From assembly GCA_021399435.1 (NCBI GenBank), contig JAJTUP010000003.1:186001-250000 (forward strand): 64,000 nt of DNA. The letters are read 5' to 3'. Shown here piece after piece: positions 20,745 to 31,996 of this stretch (its first letter is position 1; each line of letters starts with the position of its first letter). Source of the stretch: Diaporthe sp. PMI_573 (Eukaryota > Ascomycota > Sordariomycetes > Diaporthales > Diaporthaceae). A program made the translations under genes and the position numbers. Under the pieces are notes generated by a model, which was not told where the DNA came from, searched no databases, and saw only the letters and a program-made list of their open reading frames with translations.

Positions 20745-22575
20745 ATGCCTCCCGTCCCAGTCGAGGCGAAGTTGAAGTGAGTGGGTTCCTTCTACGGGTA
20801 CCCAGACCCTTGCACGGCACTGATTCAGTAACAGCTACACGGGCATAGCACTCGTGGCCCTGCATGCCTCGAGTGCCATCTACTTCACCCTCAGGGTCGC
20901 GGGTAGCCTTACCCACTCGTACAGGTCCCTCTCTCCCGCTCAGGATGTGAGATTGCGCCAGGGCAGACGGAGGAAGCTCGTGCCTCTGTTTTCCGGGCTG
21001 GCGCTGCTGAGCCTCGGCACCGCAATCTACTCCGCCTTTACTTACACCCAACTCTCATACCAAGTCTGGGCTGATGCAAGAGGTTATTTGCCAAAGCCGT
21101 CAGCCAGGTCAGTCGCCCTTGGAGCTCTATGAATAATATTACTCACCTACTGACTTTTGATTTCCCAGCGTCTTGGATGATGTCACTGGAAATGTCACCA
21201 CTAATCTCACAAACGTCGGCCACCCGAATGCCACGGAGCTCGCAATCTACAGGATCCGCTGGCTGGCAGACACGCCAATTTATCAGGATGCCTTCGAGAT
21301 TGTCGCCGAGAAGGCGCGACGGCTCTGGTGGGGCCAACAGATCGACCTGGCCCTGGTCCCCTGGAGTGTGCTCCTGGCCATCGAGGGCATGAGGCGCAGG
21401 ATCCCGAATCTGTTCGCATTCCTGTGTCTCGCTCACCTGGTCAACCTATCCTTTGCGCAGAACCTGTTCTACGTGGCCCTGCTGTTGACACCAGCACCAT
21501 TGCCTGCGGTGGAGAAGTCACCCACGAGGTAAATGAACCCGCTATGTGGGCCAGAAACTACGCTCCGTATGCTGATTTAGTGTTGTGCAGATGGGCTCGC
21601 ATCCGCGACACCATATCTCCCCCGAAGCCTCAGAACTGGTCCTTGAAGCCGGGCGTCTTCCTGCTCTCAATCATACTTAGTTATGCAGGAATTTTCTACC
21701 TACCATATGCAGCAGAGACACCGTCCTTCAACAACGTGGTCGCCGCAGCGAGAGGTCTGACTTTTGCTCCCTTGATCCTGCAAAGTCTGGCACCGGTCTC
21801 ATGGGGTCTTGTCCACCCCCACCCCGAGAAGGCGAATTCCGCGTTCACAGACCTCTTCAGGCTGATGTCGTTCCTGAGTCTCGTGCTCCACGGCATGACG
21901 ACCTTCAACGGCCTCAGGTACAACCTCCCAGACTCCCACTACCACCGCCACAGCAAACTGCTGCCGTGGGACGTCGAGGAGCGATCGAGATGGGAGCGCG
22001 CGCGGACGGCATCGGGCAAGCTGCTGGGATCCATGGCGGACCACCCTGTTGTCGCAGGTGTCGGCTATGACGTGCTCCTCAGTGGCTTGAGCATTGGGGT
22101 CTGGGCTGCGGTGCGATCCCTCAGGGCGAGTCATGTGCTCACCTCAGCTGTGCCACTGTACGAGGACAGCCACGAGGATGGGAGTGGTGAGCATGTCTCG
22201 GATAAGGCACCTGGGGAGGACGAGGACAAGACGTCCACAGCCGGGTCGGTCCGCCGGAGCAGTAGGCAGCACAAGGCGAGAGTCCCCAGCATCAGCAGTG
22301 TGACCAGCCGCGACGGCGAGGACCACCGCGGGGCAGCGCCGGTACCTCGGCGCAGGGGCCGGCCGAGGAAGGTCAAGCAGGACCCGGAGGAGGAGCCCGG
22401 CGACGGGACGTACGAGCCGTCCGCGGAGGAGGTGAAAACTAGTGCAGAGGGAGACTCGCTGCCCAGTCAAGATGTGGACTGGGAGGCTGCTGCGGTAGCC
22501 TGGGGACTAACCGCCGTGGGTGGCTTGGGCCTGGGCAGTGCAGGTGTTTTTGGGGGCGAGTGCCTGGCCCGGTAA
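20745..22575 (+). CDS. Multi-pass membrane protein with acidic tail and AT-hook
   Basis: Exons 20745-20776, 20829-21107, 21169-21528 and 21591-22575 give 551 residues with consistent phases. At least seven hydrophobic segments are visible, including IALVALHASSAIYFTL, LVPLFSGLALLSLGTAIY, FLLSIILSYAGIFYLPYA and a final Gly/Ala-rich helix close to the C-terminus. Between helices, roughly residues 430-510, sits a charged Ser/Glu-rich loop containing RRRGRPRKVK, a textbook AT-hook. N-glycosylation sequons (NVT, NLT, NAT) lie in the first large loop. The family is conserved in filamentous ascomycetes but I know no function. An AT-hook in a membrane protein may be chance basic sequence, or may mark an inner-nuclear-membrane tether. 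Confidence 0.7.
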
Positions 22576-24886
22576 GTGGGGTTGATTTGTCTTGGATCGG
22601 ATGGGGACCTGGCCTCTCGCCATGGTCACTACTATTGTTTTGAGGCTGGATGGCGGAGCGGGATGGCGTAAAAGTGTTGCGATGGGATGGCAGTCACATG
22701 CCGTGTTTTGGTTCAGTCGGAAACACACCACGTTCTTTTTCGAGTGCAGTCAAGGCGTAGTGGATAACATGGCTTGGACCCTTAATATTTCCTAGTGCGA
22801 ACTTATGTGAGTGAGATTTCCGCACTGTCAATAAGCTATGTTTGATTTAATCAACCTGTGAATCGTGGGAGAGGCGGACAAGTTTCTAAGAGCGGGTTGG
22901 CCTACACGGCCAAAGACTTGACCGAGGCCGACGTCTTTTGGGTTGAATTATCTCCGACTTACAGTTTTGCTACGGTATATACTTTCAGTGCTCTCGGAAT
23001 GCAACCCTGGGAAGCTGGTTAGAGTTCCGCTACCGACATGGACGGGTGACGGGTGCCGGCGCCAGACAAACGTCCCTAATTAATGTCGTCTCGGTAAATC
23101 TCTGCAAGGCCCAGCCAGCGCAAGGGGACCCGGGGTGCCCTACGGTCGAAACCGAAGCCGAGCACACCCACCCGCATATGCTCTCACACCATCGCAACAA
23201 AGCGAAAGGGTGTGGGGTGGGGGTTACGGTAGCGCGACGAGCTGCCCATTGGGTGCATCCATCGGAAAGACTCGCACCAACTGGAGAAGGCCGAGACACC
23301 AGAATGCAAGTAAGGCAGAATTTTTCTAGAGCAAACCTTATATCGATGCCGTTTGATTAAAGAATGCTCCCAAATTCTTTTCTTGACATTCGCGCCTGCA
23401 GCAGGCCGGACGGAAGCTGACGGGTGAGCGGCTGTGGCCGCCTCTGCTGCAGAAACCAGAAACCAGGCGCGGTCTGGGCCTGGTTTCTGGTCTCGGGGGG
23501 TAGTACCAGAAGGAGATACGAGAAAAAAGAGCCAGTGTGGGATTGGCAGCCCCAGGTGCCGCAGTGCATGTGTCGTGTGTCGTGTGCCGGTGGTACAGAG
23601 ATCGCGTTCCTGACGCGGTCACACGGCAGCTGTCAGACGAGACCGTTGCGAGGTTTAACTCTTGTGTTTGTGGATATATGCAGCCATTTGAAGATGACGC
23701 ATAATATTCTGCAGCGAGCAAAGGGACGAACGAACGCACCACAGATGCAGAGACGTGCAGACGGCATGTCTAGGAAATGCCCAGACGGCCAGAACGCCCA
23801 TGTACCGAGGGATTGCCCAGGAATCCCAGGGTATGGTCTGCCCAGGGGCCACGGCGGCCCCGTAAATGACGCTGCGCTCGAGCCACACCCACACCCCGCC
23901 CTTCTCCAAGGGCAGAGAGGGTGCGCCACCCATCCTGCTGGTCTGGGTGGCCGACCCTGCCGACCTCGACCCTTGGGTCTAGGCCCAGGCCTGGCAGTGG
24001 TCCCTTCCCCCTTCCGATCTGACTGCATGGGGACGCGATCTAGGTACTCCCCTGTAAAAATGGGCCACCAGGGTGGATCCACCCCGGCCTTGACTGAGGA
24101 AAAGAGTTACCCCACTGTGGGTTGATGTGGGTTAAAACCCCGAACTTTGGGAGAAAGCGCCGATGTGGGAGCGAGACAGGGAACCAGCGTGACCAGCCAC
24201 AGTGACAGAGTGACGACAAGGCGGCAAAGGACCAGCGGACGACAGGACGACGAGTCGCCGAAACAGCGGCTCTGGGCCCAAGGAAAGGAGCCATGGCCCG
24301 ATCAGGAAGCAGCCTCTGCCCAATTGGGGCATGCTTGGGTGTGTGGGGGGGGGTAGAGGCGGCGTTTCCCTAGCCCCAGTGGCTACACTAGGTAGAATGA
24401 AATGTGTGTGGGTTGTGGGTGTGTGTTTGTGTGTGTATTATGGGGTACCATGAGTTTCGAGTCCATCCACGGCCGAGGTGGTCGGCCTGTACATACATAG
24501 GTGCTTTCTCCCGTGATGCCGGGCCCGTTTGCTTGTCCGTCTACTGTCCGTCTCTTTGATTTCTTTGTCCTTCTCAACGCGATCCCTCGCCCGTCGATCG
24601 CCCAACCCGAAGAACCAAACCGATTTGAATCCAAGCTTTCCCACCATCCTCTCCGAACCTCCGTTCGAGAAAGCAGCTGGGCTCACACAAACGCCCTCGC
24701 ATCAACCCAACGAGACCTACCCCGGACTGCCCTCCCACAGAAGCTTCAGCCACCAACCTCTTTGACACCTCAAAGCACACGAGTCATCCTCCACGTCAAA
24801 CCTGCATAGCGGACGAACTGCATATTCAGAGTCACGCACGTACACACACAAAAAACCAACGCACATACCCCGGGACCCCAACAACA
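22576..24886. other. 2.3-kb gene-free stretch upstream of the low-complexity protein gene
   Basis: Many overlapping short frames, none with motifs or convincing codon use. The middle (23.0-24.1 kb) is GC-rich and C/G-skewed. A GT microsatellite lies at 24.4 kb, and a C/T/A-rich leader (24.5-24.88 kb) precedes the next ATG and probably is its 5' untranslated region. A long non-coding RNA or regulatory region cannot be excluded. Confidence 0.45.
24399..24439 (+). repeat. GT-rich microsatellite
   Basis: Interrupted GTGTGTG/GGTTGTGGGTGTGTGTTTGTG run just upstream of the putative leader of the following gene. Simple sequence; length variation between strains would be expected. Confidence 0.6.
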
Positions 24887-25552
24887 ATGGCGATCCGGGA
24901 CACCTGGCACCGCATGGTGCGGAAATCCTTCTCCTCCTCATCCTCAACCGCACGCAGCGAAGACGGCGACGACACAGCCCCAACAGCAGCAACAGCAGGA
25001 ACCTCGCCAACCCCCAGCGTCCCACTCTCCAAGTCCTCATCACGGCTCACCGGCAACCTCTCAAAAATAACATCCTGGCGCTCCAACGCCTCCCATAACC
25101 GCCACGCAACAAGCAGCGGCAGCAACGGCAGCAGCGGCGCGAAGGAGGGCGGCCACGGCGGCGGCTCGAGCAGCAGCAGGAAGGCCTCGCCCAAGCGGGA
25201 CTCCCCGCCCAAGTCGATCCTCAAGAAGTCAGGCGGCGGCGGCGGCGGCTTCGGCAACGCCTTCCCGAAGCGCCTGCACCCCAGCGAGCGGCCCCTGACC
25301 GAGCAGAACCTGCGCCACCAGGAGATGCTGGGCACCTTCACCATGAAGTTCGGCCGGAGCCGGCGGTACAGCCGCGGCGCACGCAGCAGCTTCTCGGGGA
25401 TCAGCCCGCGGTGCAGCGTCGACTCGTCCGCCGGCGCCGGCTGGAGCGCCGACGACGAGGACGGGCTCGGCGGCGGCGTTGGCCACCACCGGCGGGTGAG
25501 CTCTGCTGCCGTGGCGCCTGATGAGGCGCGGATCGCGGAGGAGAGCTCATGA
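24887..25552 (+). CDS. Low-complexity conserved fungal protein
   Basis: Single exon, 221 residues, beginning MAIRDTWHRMVRKSFSSSSS. Most of the chain is Ser/Thr/Gly-rich, with Gly runs and a basic KASPKRDSPPKSILKK patch, and is probably disordered. One block stands out as folded and conserved: LHPSERPLTEQNLRHQEMLG followed by TFTMKFGR. I recall this block from uncharacterised ascomycete proteins. No catalytic motif, signal peptide or membrane segment is visible. The strongly GC-rich codon use matches neighbouring conserved genes, which supports it being real. Confidence 0.65.
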   Translation: MAIRDTWHRMVRKSFSSSSSTARSEDGDDTAPTAATAGTSPTPSVPLSKSSSRLTGNLSKITSWRSNASHNRHATSSGSNGSSGAKEGGHGGGSSSSRKASPKRDSPPKSILKKSGGGGGGFGNAFPKRLHPSERPLTEQNLRHQEMLGTFTMKFGRSRRYSRGARSSFSGISPRCSVDSSAGAGWSADDEDGLGGGVGHHRRVSSAAVAPDEARIAEESS

Positions 25553-26478
25553 TGGGGTGGGGTTTCTTGTTCCAGGAGTCATGTGGTCAATTGGATGGCT
25601 TCAATGTTTCGGTCAATGGTTTTAAGTATTTACCCCCTTGCATGGGGGAGGCTGGCGTTTTGGTGTCTTGCATGGACGGCTGGATTGGTATGGTGTGGTC
25701 TGGGTTGGGCACGGGCGGGAGCACCAAGCGCTGGATGGCTGCCCTTGGGATGGGCGTGGTTTGCGGGTCGATATACATGTCCTAAATACGGGGCTTATTC
25801 AGGATCAGATTGGGATCAGAAAAGATCTCTCTGGATGGTTTAGATGGAAAAGATCGACTGGTTGACCCATAGAAAGATGCGACCTAATATGTACGTGTCC
25901 GGTTACACGAGGGAGCTGGGACACTTTCGAAGAATCTACAATGCTCATTAGAGTACGCCTCAAACCTGCTGTTGCCATGTTATAAGGCAATCGGTCAGAC
26001 CATAATAATTCACTGCTATAATGAAGTCTAAAATACATTGAGATCTCGTGACCATAAACTCTACAGTTTGTTACCTTGATTATTATTATCGAACAAAGGC
26101 AACAGCACAAAGACCGAAGTTTCTCAGCCCTGTCATATCCCTAGCGGCCTAGCCAACATGCCTCAATCCATTCAACCAGTCGGGTCAGAGCAACAGCTGG
26201 CCCTGGATCAGAAGTCAATTATGAGAAATTACAAAAGTTCCAGATGACGCGATTGCCTCCAGATTCATTATTATCACTCGACTTAGTTAACCACTGCCAT
26301 TGATGTACAGTCAGTCTAATGGGCTACAATGGGACGACCGGCCAAATGTCTCATAGCAAAGCTGAGTCACATTAGAATGAACCGGTCTCCATTGCTGGTG
26401 ATGTTCATTCGCCCCTCTATCTTGAAGCTGGGCAAGGAACAATGGACATGACGAAAGTGTCGCAAAAGCTTTTCGCTC
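25553..26478. other. Intergenic stretch
   Basis: 926 bases between the 3' ends of two convergent genes. I see no gene, repeat or RNA. Confidence 0.45.
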
Positions 26479-27622
26479 TCACGCCCAACTTCTCAGATTG
26501 GTTTCGCCGTCCTTCAACCCCGTATATCCTACCGTCTCCACCCAGAGCCTCTCCCTCTTCTTGACATCCTGGGCCTCAGCCGTCATCTCCTCAACCCGCG
26601 ACCCGTAGAAATAACCCCCCTTGGGAGGCGGCGAGCCCCGGAACGCACCAGCGATCACATCCGCCGCGCCGAGGTCCAGCGTGCGCAGAGGGCCGTTGGG
26701 CTGCAGCCACGCCATGAACGGGGCCAGCAGCGGCATGATGAGCTTGAACATGAGCAGCCGGATGTACCACGGCCCGCGGCGCGTGAGGTTGCCGGGCATG
26801 GAGCCTGGGTCCACGCCGAGGACGCAGATGCGCGACAGCACTGGGTCTGTGTCGAGCCTCCGCTGGAGCTCGGGGCTGTGGCGTGTGTGTCAGCGTGGAC
26901 TGAACCCCAACGGTGGTAGTTGATGGGGGCAGAGTCAAAACCTACATCATCATAACCTGGCAGAACTTAGACGCCCCATACCGGCGAAAGCCACCATTAT
27001 AGCTCGAATCCTCAGCGGACGAACTCCACGTGCCCCGAGCCACACCCTCACTGCTGCCGTCGCGCATGAACTCCATGAACCGGGCTTCATTGAACGACCC
27101 CTTCCCCTTGGGGTTGAACGGATCGTGCGCCTCGCTTCCCACCACCACGACCCGCCCCTCCTCGCGGTCCATGCTGCCGAGCAGCAGCACCGTCAGCAGC
27201 CAGTGGCCAAGGTAGTTGCTCGCAAAGGTCATGTCGAACCCCCCGGCCGTCCACGTCTGGGCCATGAACTCGAGGTAGCCCGCGTTGAGGACCAGCGCGC
27301 GGATGGGCGGGATCTCGCCCTCCGTGACACGCGCATTAATGTCGCCCGCCACGGCGCGCACGCTCGACAGGTTTGTGAGGTCGAGCGAGATGATGTCGTG
27401 CGCGTGCGAGGGGCTGGCGTCTCGCTGCTGCTGCTGCTGCCGCGCCGCGAGGGCGGACCTCAGCACGGGGGCGTTCTGGGCGTCGCGCACGGCGTACAGA
27501 CCGTGGTAGGCGGCGAGCTCGGGCGTCGACGCGATCTGGGACGCCATCTTGCTGCCCAGGCTGCCATTTGCGCCCGTCAGCAGGATGGTGCCTTTCCCCG
27601 GGCTGGTTTCCGGGTTAGCCAT
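26479..27622 (-). CDS. Short-chain dehydrogenase/reductase
   Basis: Exons 27622-26946 and 26875-26479 give 357 residues. The Rossmann signature TGANGSLGS is at residues 17-25, the NAG motif is in VLNAGY, a catalytic-position Ser lies in VVGSEAH, and YGASK supplies the Tyr and Lys of the active site. A poly-Gln stretch in the first third and an insertion between the Ser and Tyr strands make it longer than the classical 250-residue SDR. It resembles the light-dependent protochlorophyllide-reductase-like SDRs common in fungi. It is NAD(P)-dependent by fold; the substrate is unknown. It sits next to the catabolic cluster but is separated by 280 bases and convergent neighbours, so membership is uncertain. 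Confidence 0.85.
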
Positions 27623-27905
27623 TGTGTTTCCAATGTGTGATGTTGGGGGGTGAGATTTTGAGAAGTTGCGTGTTGGTCGGAAGTGGGCCGAAGGATGTTG
27701 GCGAGGAAATGAATGTAACTAAACGGGCCAACAATTATGCAATACTACCTACTACTAGGCTAGACAAAGTCATGAATTCCAAGATGTTAAAATGCTTAAG
27801 TCACAACAATAAAGCTTTTGCTGTTTGGTCAATGGTAACACATCTGCAAGTCGTGGGCGATTCTGCTCTCACAATAGCAGCTTGCGAGTAAAGGTGGGGG
27901 CCAGC

Positions 27906-29785
27906 TTAGTGCCAGAGTTGTGACAGTTTTTTATATCCCCAGACAGTTAGCCCCGCTGATAACGAAATCATCGTCAAGCCCGACGAAGTGAACAAATTCC
28001 TCCACGCTTTACGAGCTAGCCATAGACTGCTTCCGCCGGTGAAATCGAAATCGTTCCATTGGGGGAAGAACGTGGCTTTCCAGAACGACGAGGCCGAACC
28101 GGGCCAAGCTGCTGAGTTGCGCCCCTTCCCGTTGATATACCAATTGCTGCAGCCGGCCGAAAAGACCGTGTCGTCCAACACCTTGTCTAACTCGATGATA
28201 AATGTCTCCTCTGCGTCAGGCTTCACATCGATCTCATCTCCGTACCCATCAATAATGGGCTTCACAAGGGCCTTAGAAATGTAGGCCACCTGAACCTCGA
28301 TCGCGTAAATGACGGAATTGAAAGCTGGGAATGTGTTGGGTCCGAAGCTGCGACCGATCAGTAAAAGGTTCCACGATGGTTATCGATGCGCGGGACAAGG
28401 GATTATGCATCCAGACATGTCTTACATGATGGCAAAATTTGGAAAGTTGTGAACAAAGGTGCCCATATACGCTTGTGCTCCCCGGTGCTCCCCCCATTGG
28501 CGTTGGAGGCTCGCGCCGTTCTTCCCGGTCACCGCCAGAGGCGTGAGGAACGATGTCACGTCGAAACCAGTGGCGAGAACAATAGCGTCAAAATCTTCCG
28601 CCTTTCCACTCTCGCTGATAATGCCAGTGGCGGTAATCTCCTTAATGCCTTCTGGTAGCAAGTCGACATGGTCGTAATGCAGAGATTTGAGATAGCCAGG
28701 GTCATAAATGCGCCTCTTACACCCGAGTGGGAAGTCAGGTACGATGAAGTCGTGGTATCGCTCGGGGGCGCTCTTGTAAATATACTCCCTTGCGGATTGC
28801 TCAACTCTCTTTCTCGCCTTGACCTGCCATTCGCTTGGCCCGTAGACCGATGCCAGCTCGTCAATTTTGAGGAAGAGGTCCAGCCTGTAATAGCGTTGCC
28901 ACAACGGTAGATAGCGGAAGCAGAACCTCTCCACCCGTGAAAATGGTTTGTTCGGTCGTTCATGGTACCATTGGGGGCTTCGCGCGTATTGCGTGAGCTT
29001 GGTGACCCCCTTCGCGATAGAAGGGACGACTTGGGCTGCGCTGCAGCCGTTGCCAATGACAGCCACTCTTTTACCCCTCCAGTCGAAAGAATGGTCCCAT
29101 TCGGCAGTGTGAAACATATGACCGCCAAAACTTTCCATCCCCGAGAATTTGACGCGTCGGGGCTGCGAGAAGCCGCCGACAGCAGTCAACAGTAACCTGC
29201 ACTGCTTGATTACCTTCTCCCCTGTTCGAGTGTTCACGAATGTGACATGCCACAGGCCATTCTCCCACCTGGCGGCAACGCATTCGAGGCTGAACCGAAA
29301 GTGCTGCCGCAAGTCAAACTTATCCACGGTGTTCTCGAAGTCTGTGCAAGTCTTGTCAGCTATGCTCATCAGGTAAGCACCATGCTCGCAACTTACATCT
29401 TAGGATCTCATCTTGTTCTGCAAGTGCCTGAGTCCACTCGGGATTCAGATTAAAGCTGAAAGAATACAGGTGAATTGGTACATCGGAACCGCTAGACAAG
29501 GTGGAAGAGTTGATTAGCACAACAAGAACTGTAGGCAAGCCGGCAGACTTCCAATAAACATACCATCCCGGGTATGTGTTTGCTCTCCAGGTGCCTCCGA
29601 GTCCCTCACGTTTGTCGTAAACCTGTTCTTAAGTCAGCATCTTCTCCTGAGAACATCAAATGACCTGCTCAATCAATCTGGAGACGAACCTCAAAGTCAT
29701 GGTAATGAAGTTTCCATTTGAGTGTATGGGCCATGCAAATGCCGCCTGCACCACCGCCTATGATAATGGCGTTTCTGATTGCCAT
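27906..29785 (-). CDS. FAD-dependent Baeyer-Villiger/FMO-type monooxygenase
   Basis: Exons 29785-29690, 29622-29564, 29491-29397, 29341-28426 and 28347-27906 give 535 residues with exact phases. The FAD-binding GGGAGG occupies residues 10-15, followed by GGTWRANTYPGC. The class B flavoprotein fingerprint F-x-G-x3-H-x3-W is residues 155-165 (FGGHMFHTAEW). The NADPH-binding GNGCSA is at 180-185, and the late ATG motif is LATGFD. The C-terminus ends in a hydrophobic helix that could anchor it to a membrane. Such enzymes insert oxygen next to a ketone to form an ester or lactone, or hydroxylate amines. With a hydrolase and two dehydrogenases downstream, ketone oxidation is the better reading. It is transcribed away from the rest of the cluster. 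Confidence 0.88.
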
Positions 29786-30584
29786 GTTATATCACGAAAA
29801 AGGATCAAAATGTCTGTAACTTGGCATATGAAATCAAAGGTAGCTTGCGTGGGAAGGAAAAACATGAAGTCCCAGGCCAGGTTTAAGGAAACACTAGGTA
29901 TCTCTGCGACGCTGGCCCCCAAAGTATTAGGAAACCCTGATCTTGATACTAACTTGACATTACAGCCACCGACATTGTTCTCATTACCGGATCATGTTTG
30001 CCATCTTCCAAGGACGGGAACTCCAACTCCTTCAAAACGAACCAAAGTCTTGGGTTAGGCTGCATGGGTTTTGGGGATCGCCGCCGCGCCAGTCATTCCA
30101 GGATTGACAGATCTGATCCCTGCATGACTTAGGGGTTGACATGATTCATGTCAGCAAAGGCCATCATGACCACGATAACTCGTTCCGACGGGTTTCCCAG
30201 CAACTGCCTGCTTCTGTAACATTGAATATGACGCGGAATCTCAACATTGGAGAGAGTCTAGGGAGGAGCCAGGACAGAATGGACGACGTGTTATTCAACT
30301 TCTTTTCAACTCTAGTGAGTACTATCGGGATCCCAGATGTAAGTACTTCGCATTGCAAGTATTTCATCTGGTCACTTATCGCCTTTCTGATAGAAAAGCA
30401 AGCTTGACTCGGCGCTTTATGCTCGCCCCGTGCTTTTAGTGCGCAGCTGGAGTACAATGGTGGGATAGGCAAAATAAGCGGAACAAATTAAGAATACTCT
30501 TCCGAGCCCTTGCCAGATTACAATAAACGTTATGTTGATAGGGAGTACTAAAGTCCATCGAGCACGACTTCTACGAAAGCATGG
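29786..30584. promoter_or_regulatory. Shared upstream region of monooxygenase and Zn2Cys6 regulator
   Basis: 799 bases separate two outward-facing genes, so both promoters lie here. No specific operator was recognised; CGG-type half-sites for a Zn2Cys6 factor would be worth scanning for. No gene supported. Confidence 0.4.
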
Positions 30585-31302
30585 ATGGGACTTCCTCTAG
30601 GAGAGCTGTCAGAAAGGCACCAAAACGTCAGAGGGCCACGAAGGCGAGTACAAGCCCCGCCGAATATCCTCGTACCGACATCATCTAACAAATCTCAGGC
30701 TTGTTGCGCATGCCGCCAGAGAAAAGTCAGGTGCGACGTCTCCTTTCGAGGGATTCCTTGTACGAACTGCTTTCTCGACGCATGCAAATGTATGGTACTG
30801 TCCCGCGGCAAACCAGCGTATGTCACAAAGACGCCCGTGGCGGAGCAGAAAGACAAGTGCACGGTTCTAATTTAAGAATAGGCAGAAATCAGAGAATGAA
30901 GATTGCCAAGAGAGAAGGGAACAGAGTTTTCCAGCAGATTGCTCCAGAAAAGATGTATCTACGTCTAATGTCCACAGCCTAGGCCAAATCGTAGCCTTCT
31001 TGGACACACAGCTCGTTCATGACAGTGAAGACAAGCACTGGACGAGCGATGTCCAGAAGCAAACACACTACGACAGGCGCGTGGACACGACTGGCTCTGG
31101 GAACGGCCTTATCCTAACTACCTTTCCAATGAAGGAAGAGGAAATTCTATTACAACATGTCCTACCAAACCCCGGTCCTGACCCTGATTTCCAGTCAGAT
31201 TCGTCTAGAAATGGTTGGGTTCGGAACGATCGTTCGCTCTATCTTGCTCAAAAATTAGGCTTGGGGCCCGATTCAGTCATCGATGGGAGGAGTGACTGGT
31301 GA
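30585..31302 (+). pseudogene. Zn2Cys6 transcription-factor gene, truncated or mis-spliced
   Basis: The frame 30585-30875 encodes a binuclear zinc-cluster DNA-binding domain: CCACRQRKVRC followed by CTNC and a CKC pair, preceded by a basic Arg-rich arm. A second frame at 31000-31302 encodes an acidic, Asp/Ser-rich linker-like segment. The usual large regulatory domain (several hundred residues) is missing before the next gene, and the frame closes at 31302. It is either a remnant or a minimal DNA-binding protein. Its place between the monooxygenase and hydrolase fits a pathway regulator. Confidence 0.55.
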
Positions 31303-31996
31303 TCTAGGGGTTGCCGCTGAGGGAACAGAAAGCAACCTGCAATTGTCGTAAGAAAATTCGTGTATAGATGATTTGATGAATGAGTTGGATCCGCTCTTCT
31401 TGGAGGGGAAAACGTACAGCGGCACTTCAGCTACGCCGACTCCATAGCTCGAGCAAAAGCTGCGCCACCCTAAGAGTTGTGGCAGCGTTTTGAGACTACC
31501 GACTTTCACCTGGTGAGCCGAATTTGTAAGGCTACTTCACATTCACAATGACTTTTCGTCACAGCGACTTACCGTCCAGGGGGCAGAAGATAGTACCTCA
31601 ATAAAGCTCTGCCTCACGTATCCCGAACCTTCTCACGATTTACTTTCTCTGGAAACAAGACAGCATCACGAACGGCCTGATGATAGCTGCATCATGCCAG
31701 TAGGCCTCAGCCCTCCCTGAAGTTCGCCCATTTGTTCAATGAGCGGGCGATCTGGCAAACATGAGTCATTTCAAGCCACCCTGGGTTGTGACCACCGCCC
31801 AATTATCCTCGATGGATATCATCCATGCAATGATGGCGGGTCGTTAAGCTCCAATGCTGCTCGAGCTCTTTTCTTCGTTGATTGCACAAGTTTCCAGCCC
31901 AAGAAAAGTGTCTCCGAGCAGTCATTATCGGATTCATTTGCTCTCTGGTGGGCAGCCCGAATTGTTAGTTGTTCGATTTCACAGACCAGATTAATC
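31303..31996. other. Region between regulator fragment and hydrolase
   Basis: The hydrolase frame is open upstream to 31739, but residues before the ATG at 31997 show no family resemblance. I treat 31303-31996 as leader or promoter, possibly with decayed regulator sequence. Confidence 0.4.

Noticed and set aside
22576..24886. Protein genes in the many GC-rich ORFs of this gap
   Set aside because: Frames on both strands are similarly open because of GC content; none has motifs, plausible starts or splice continuity.
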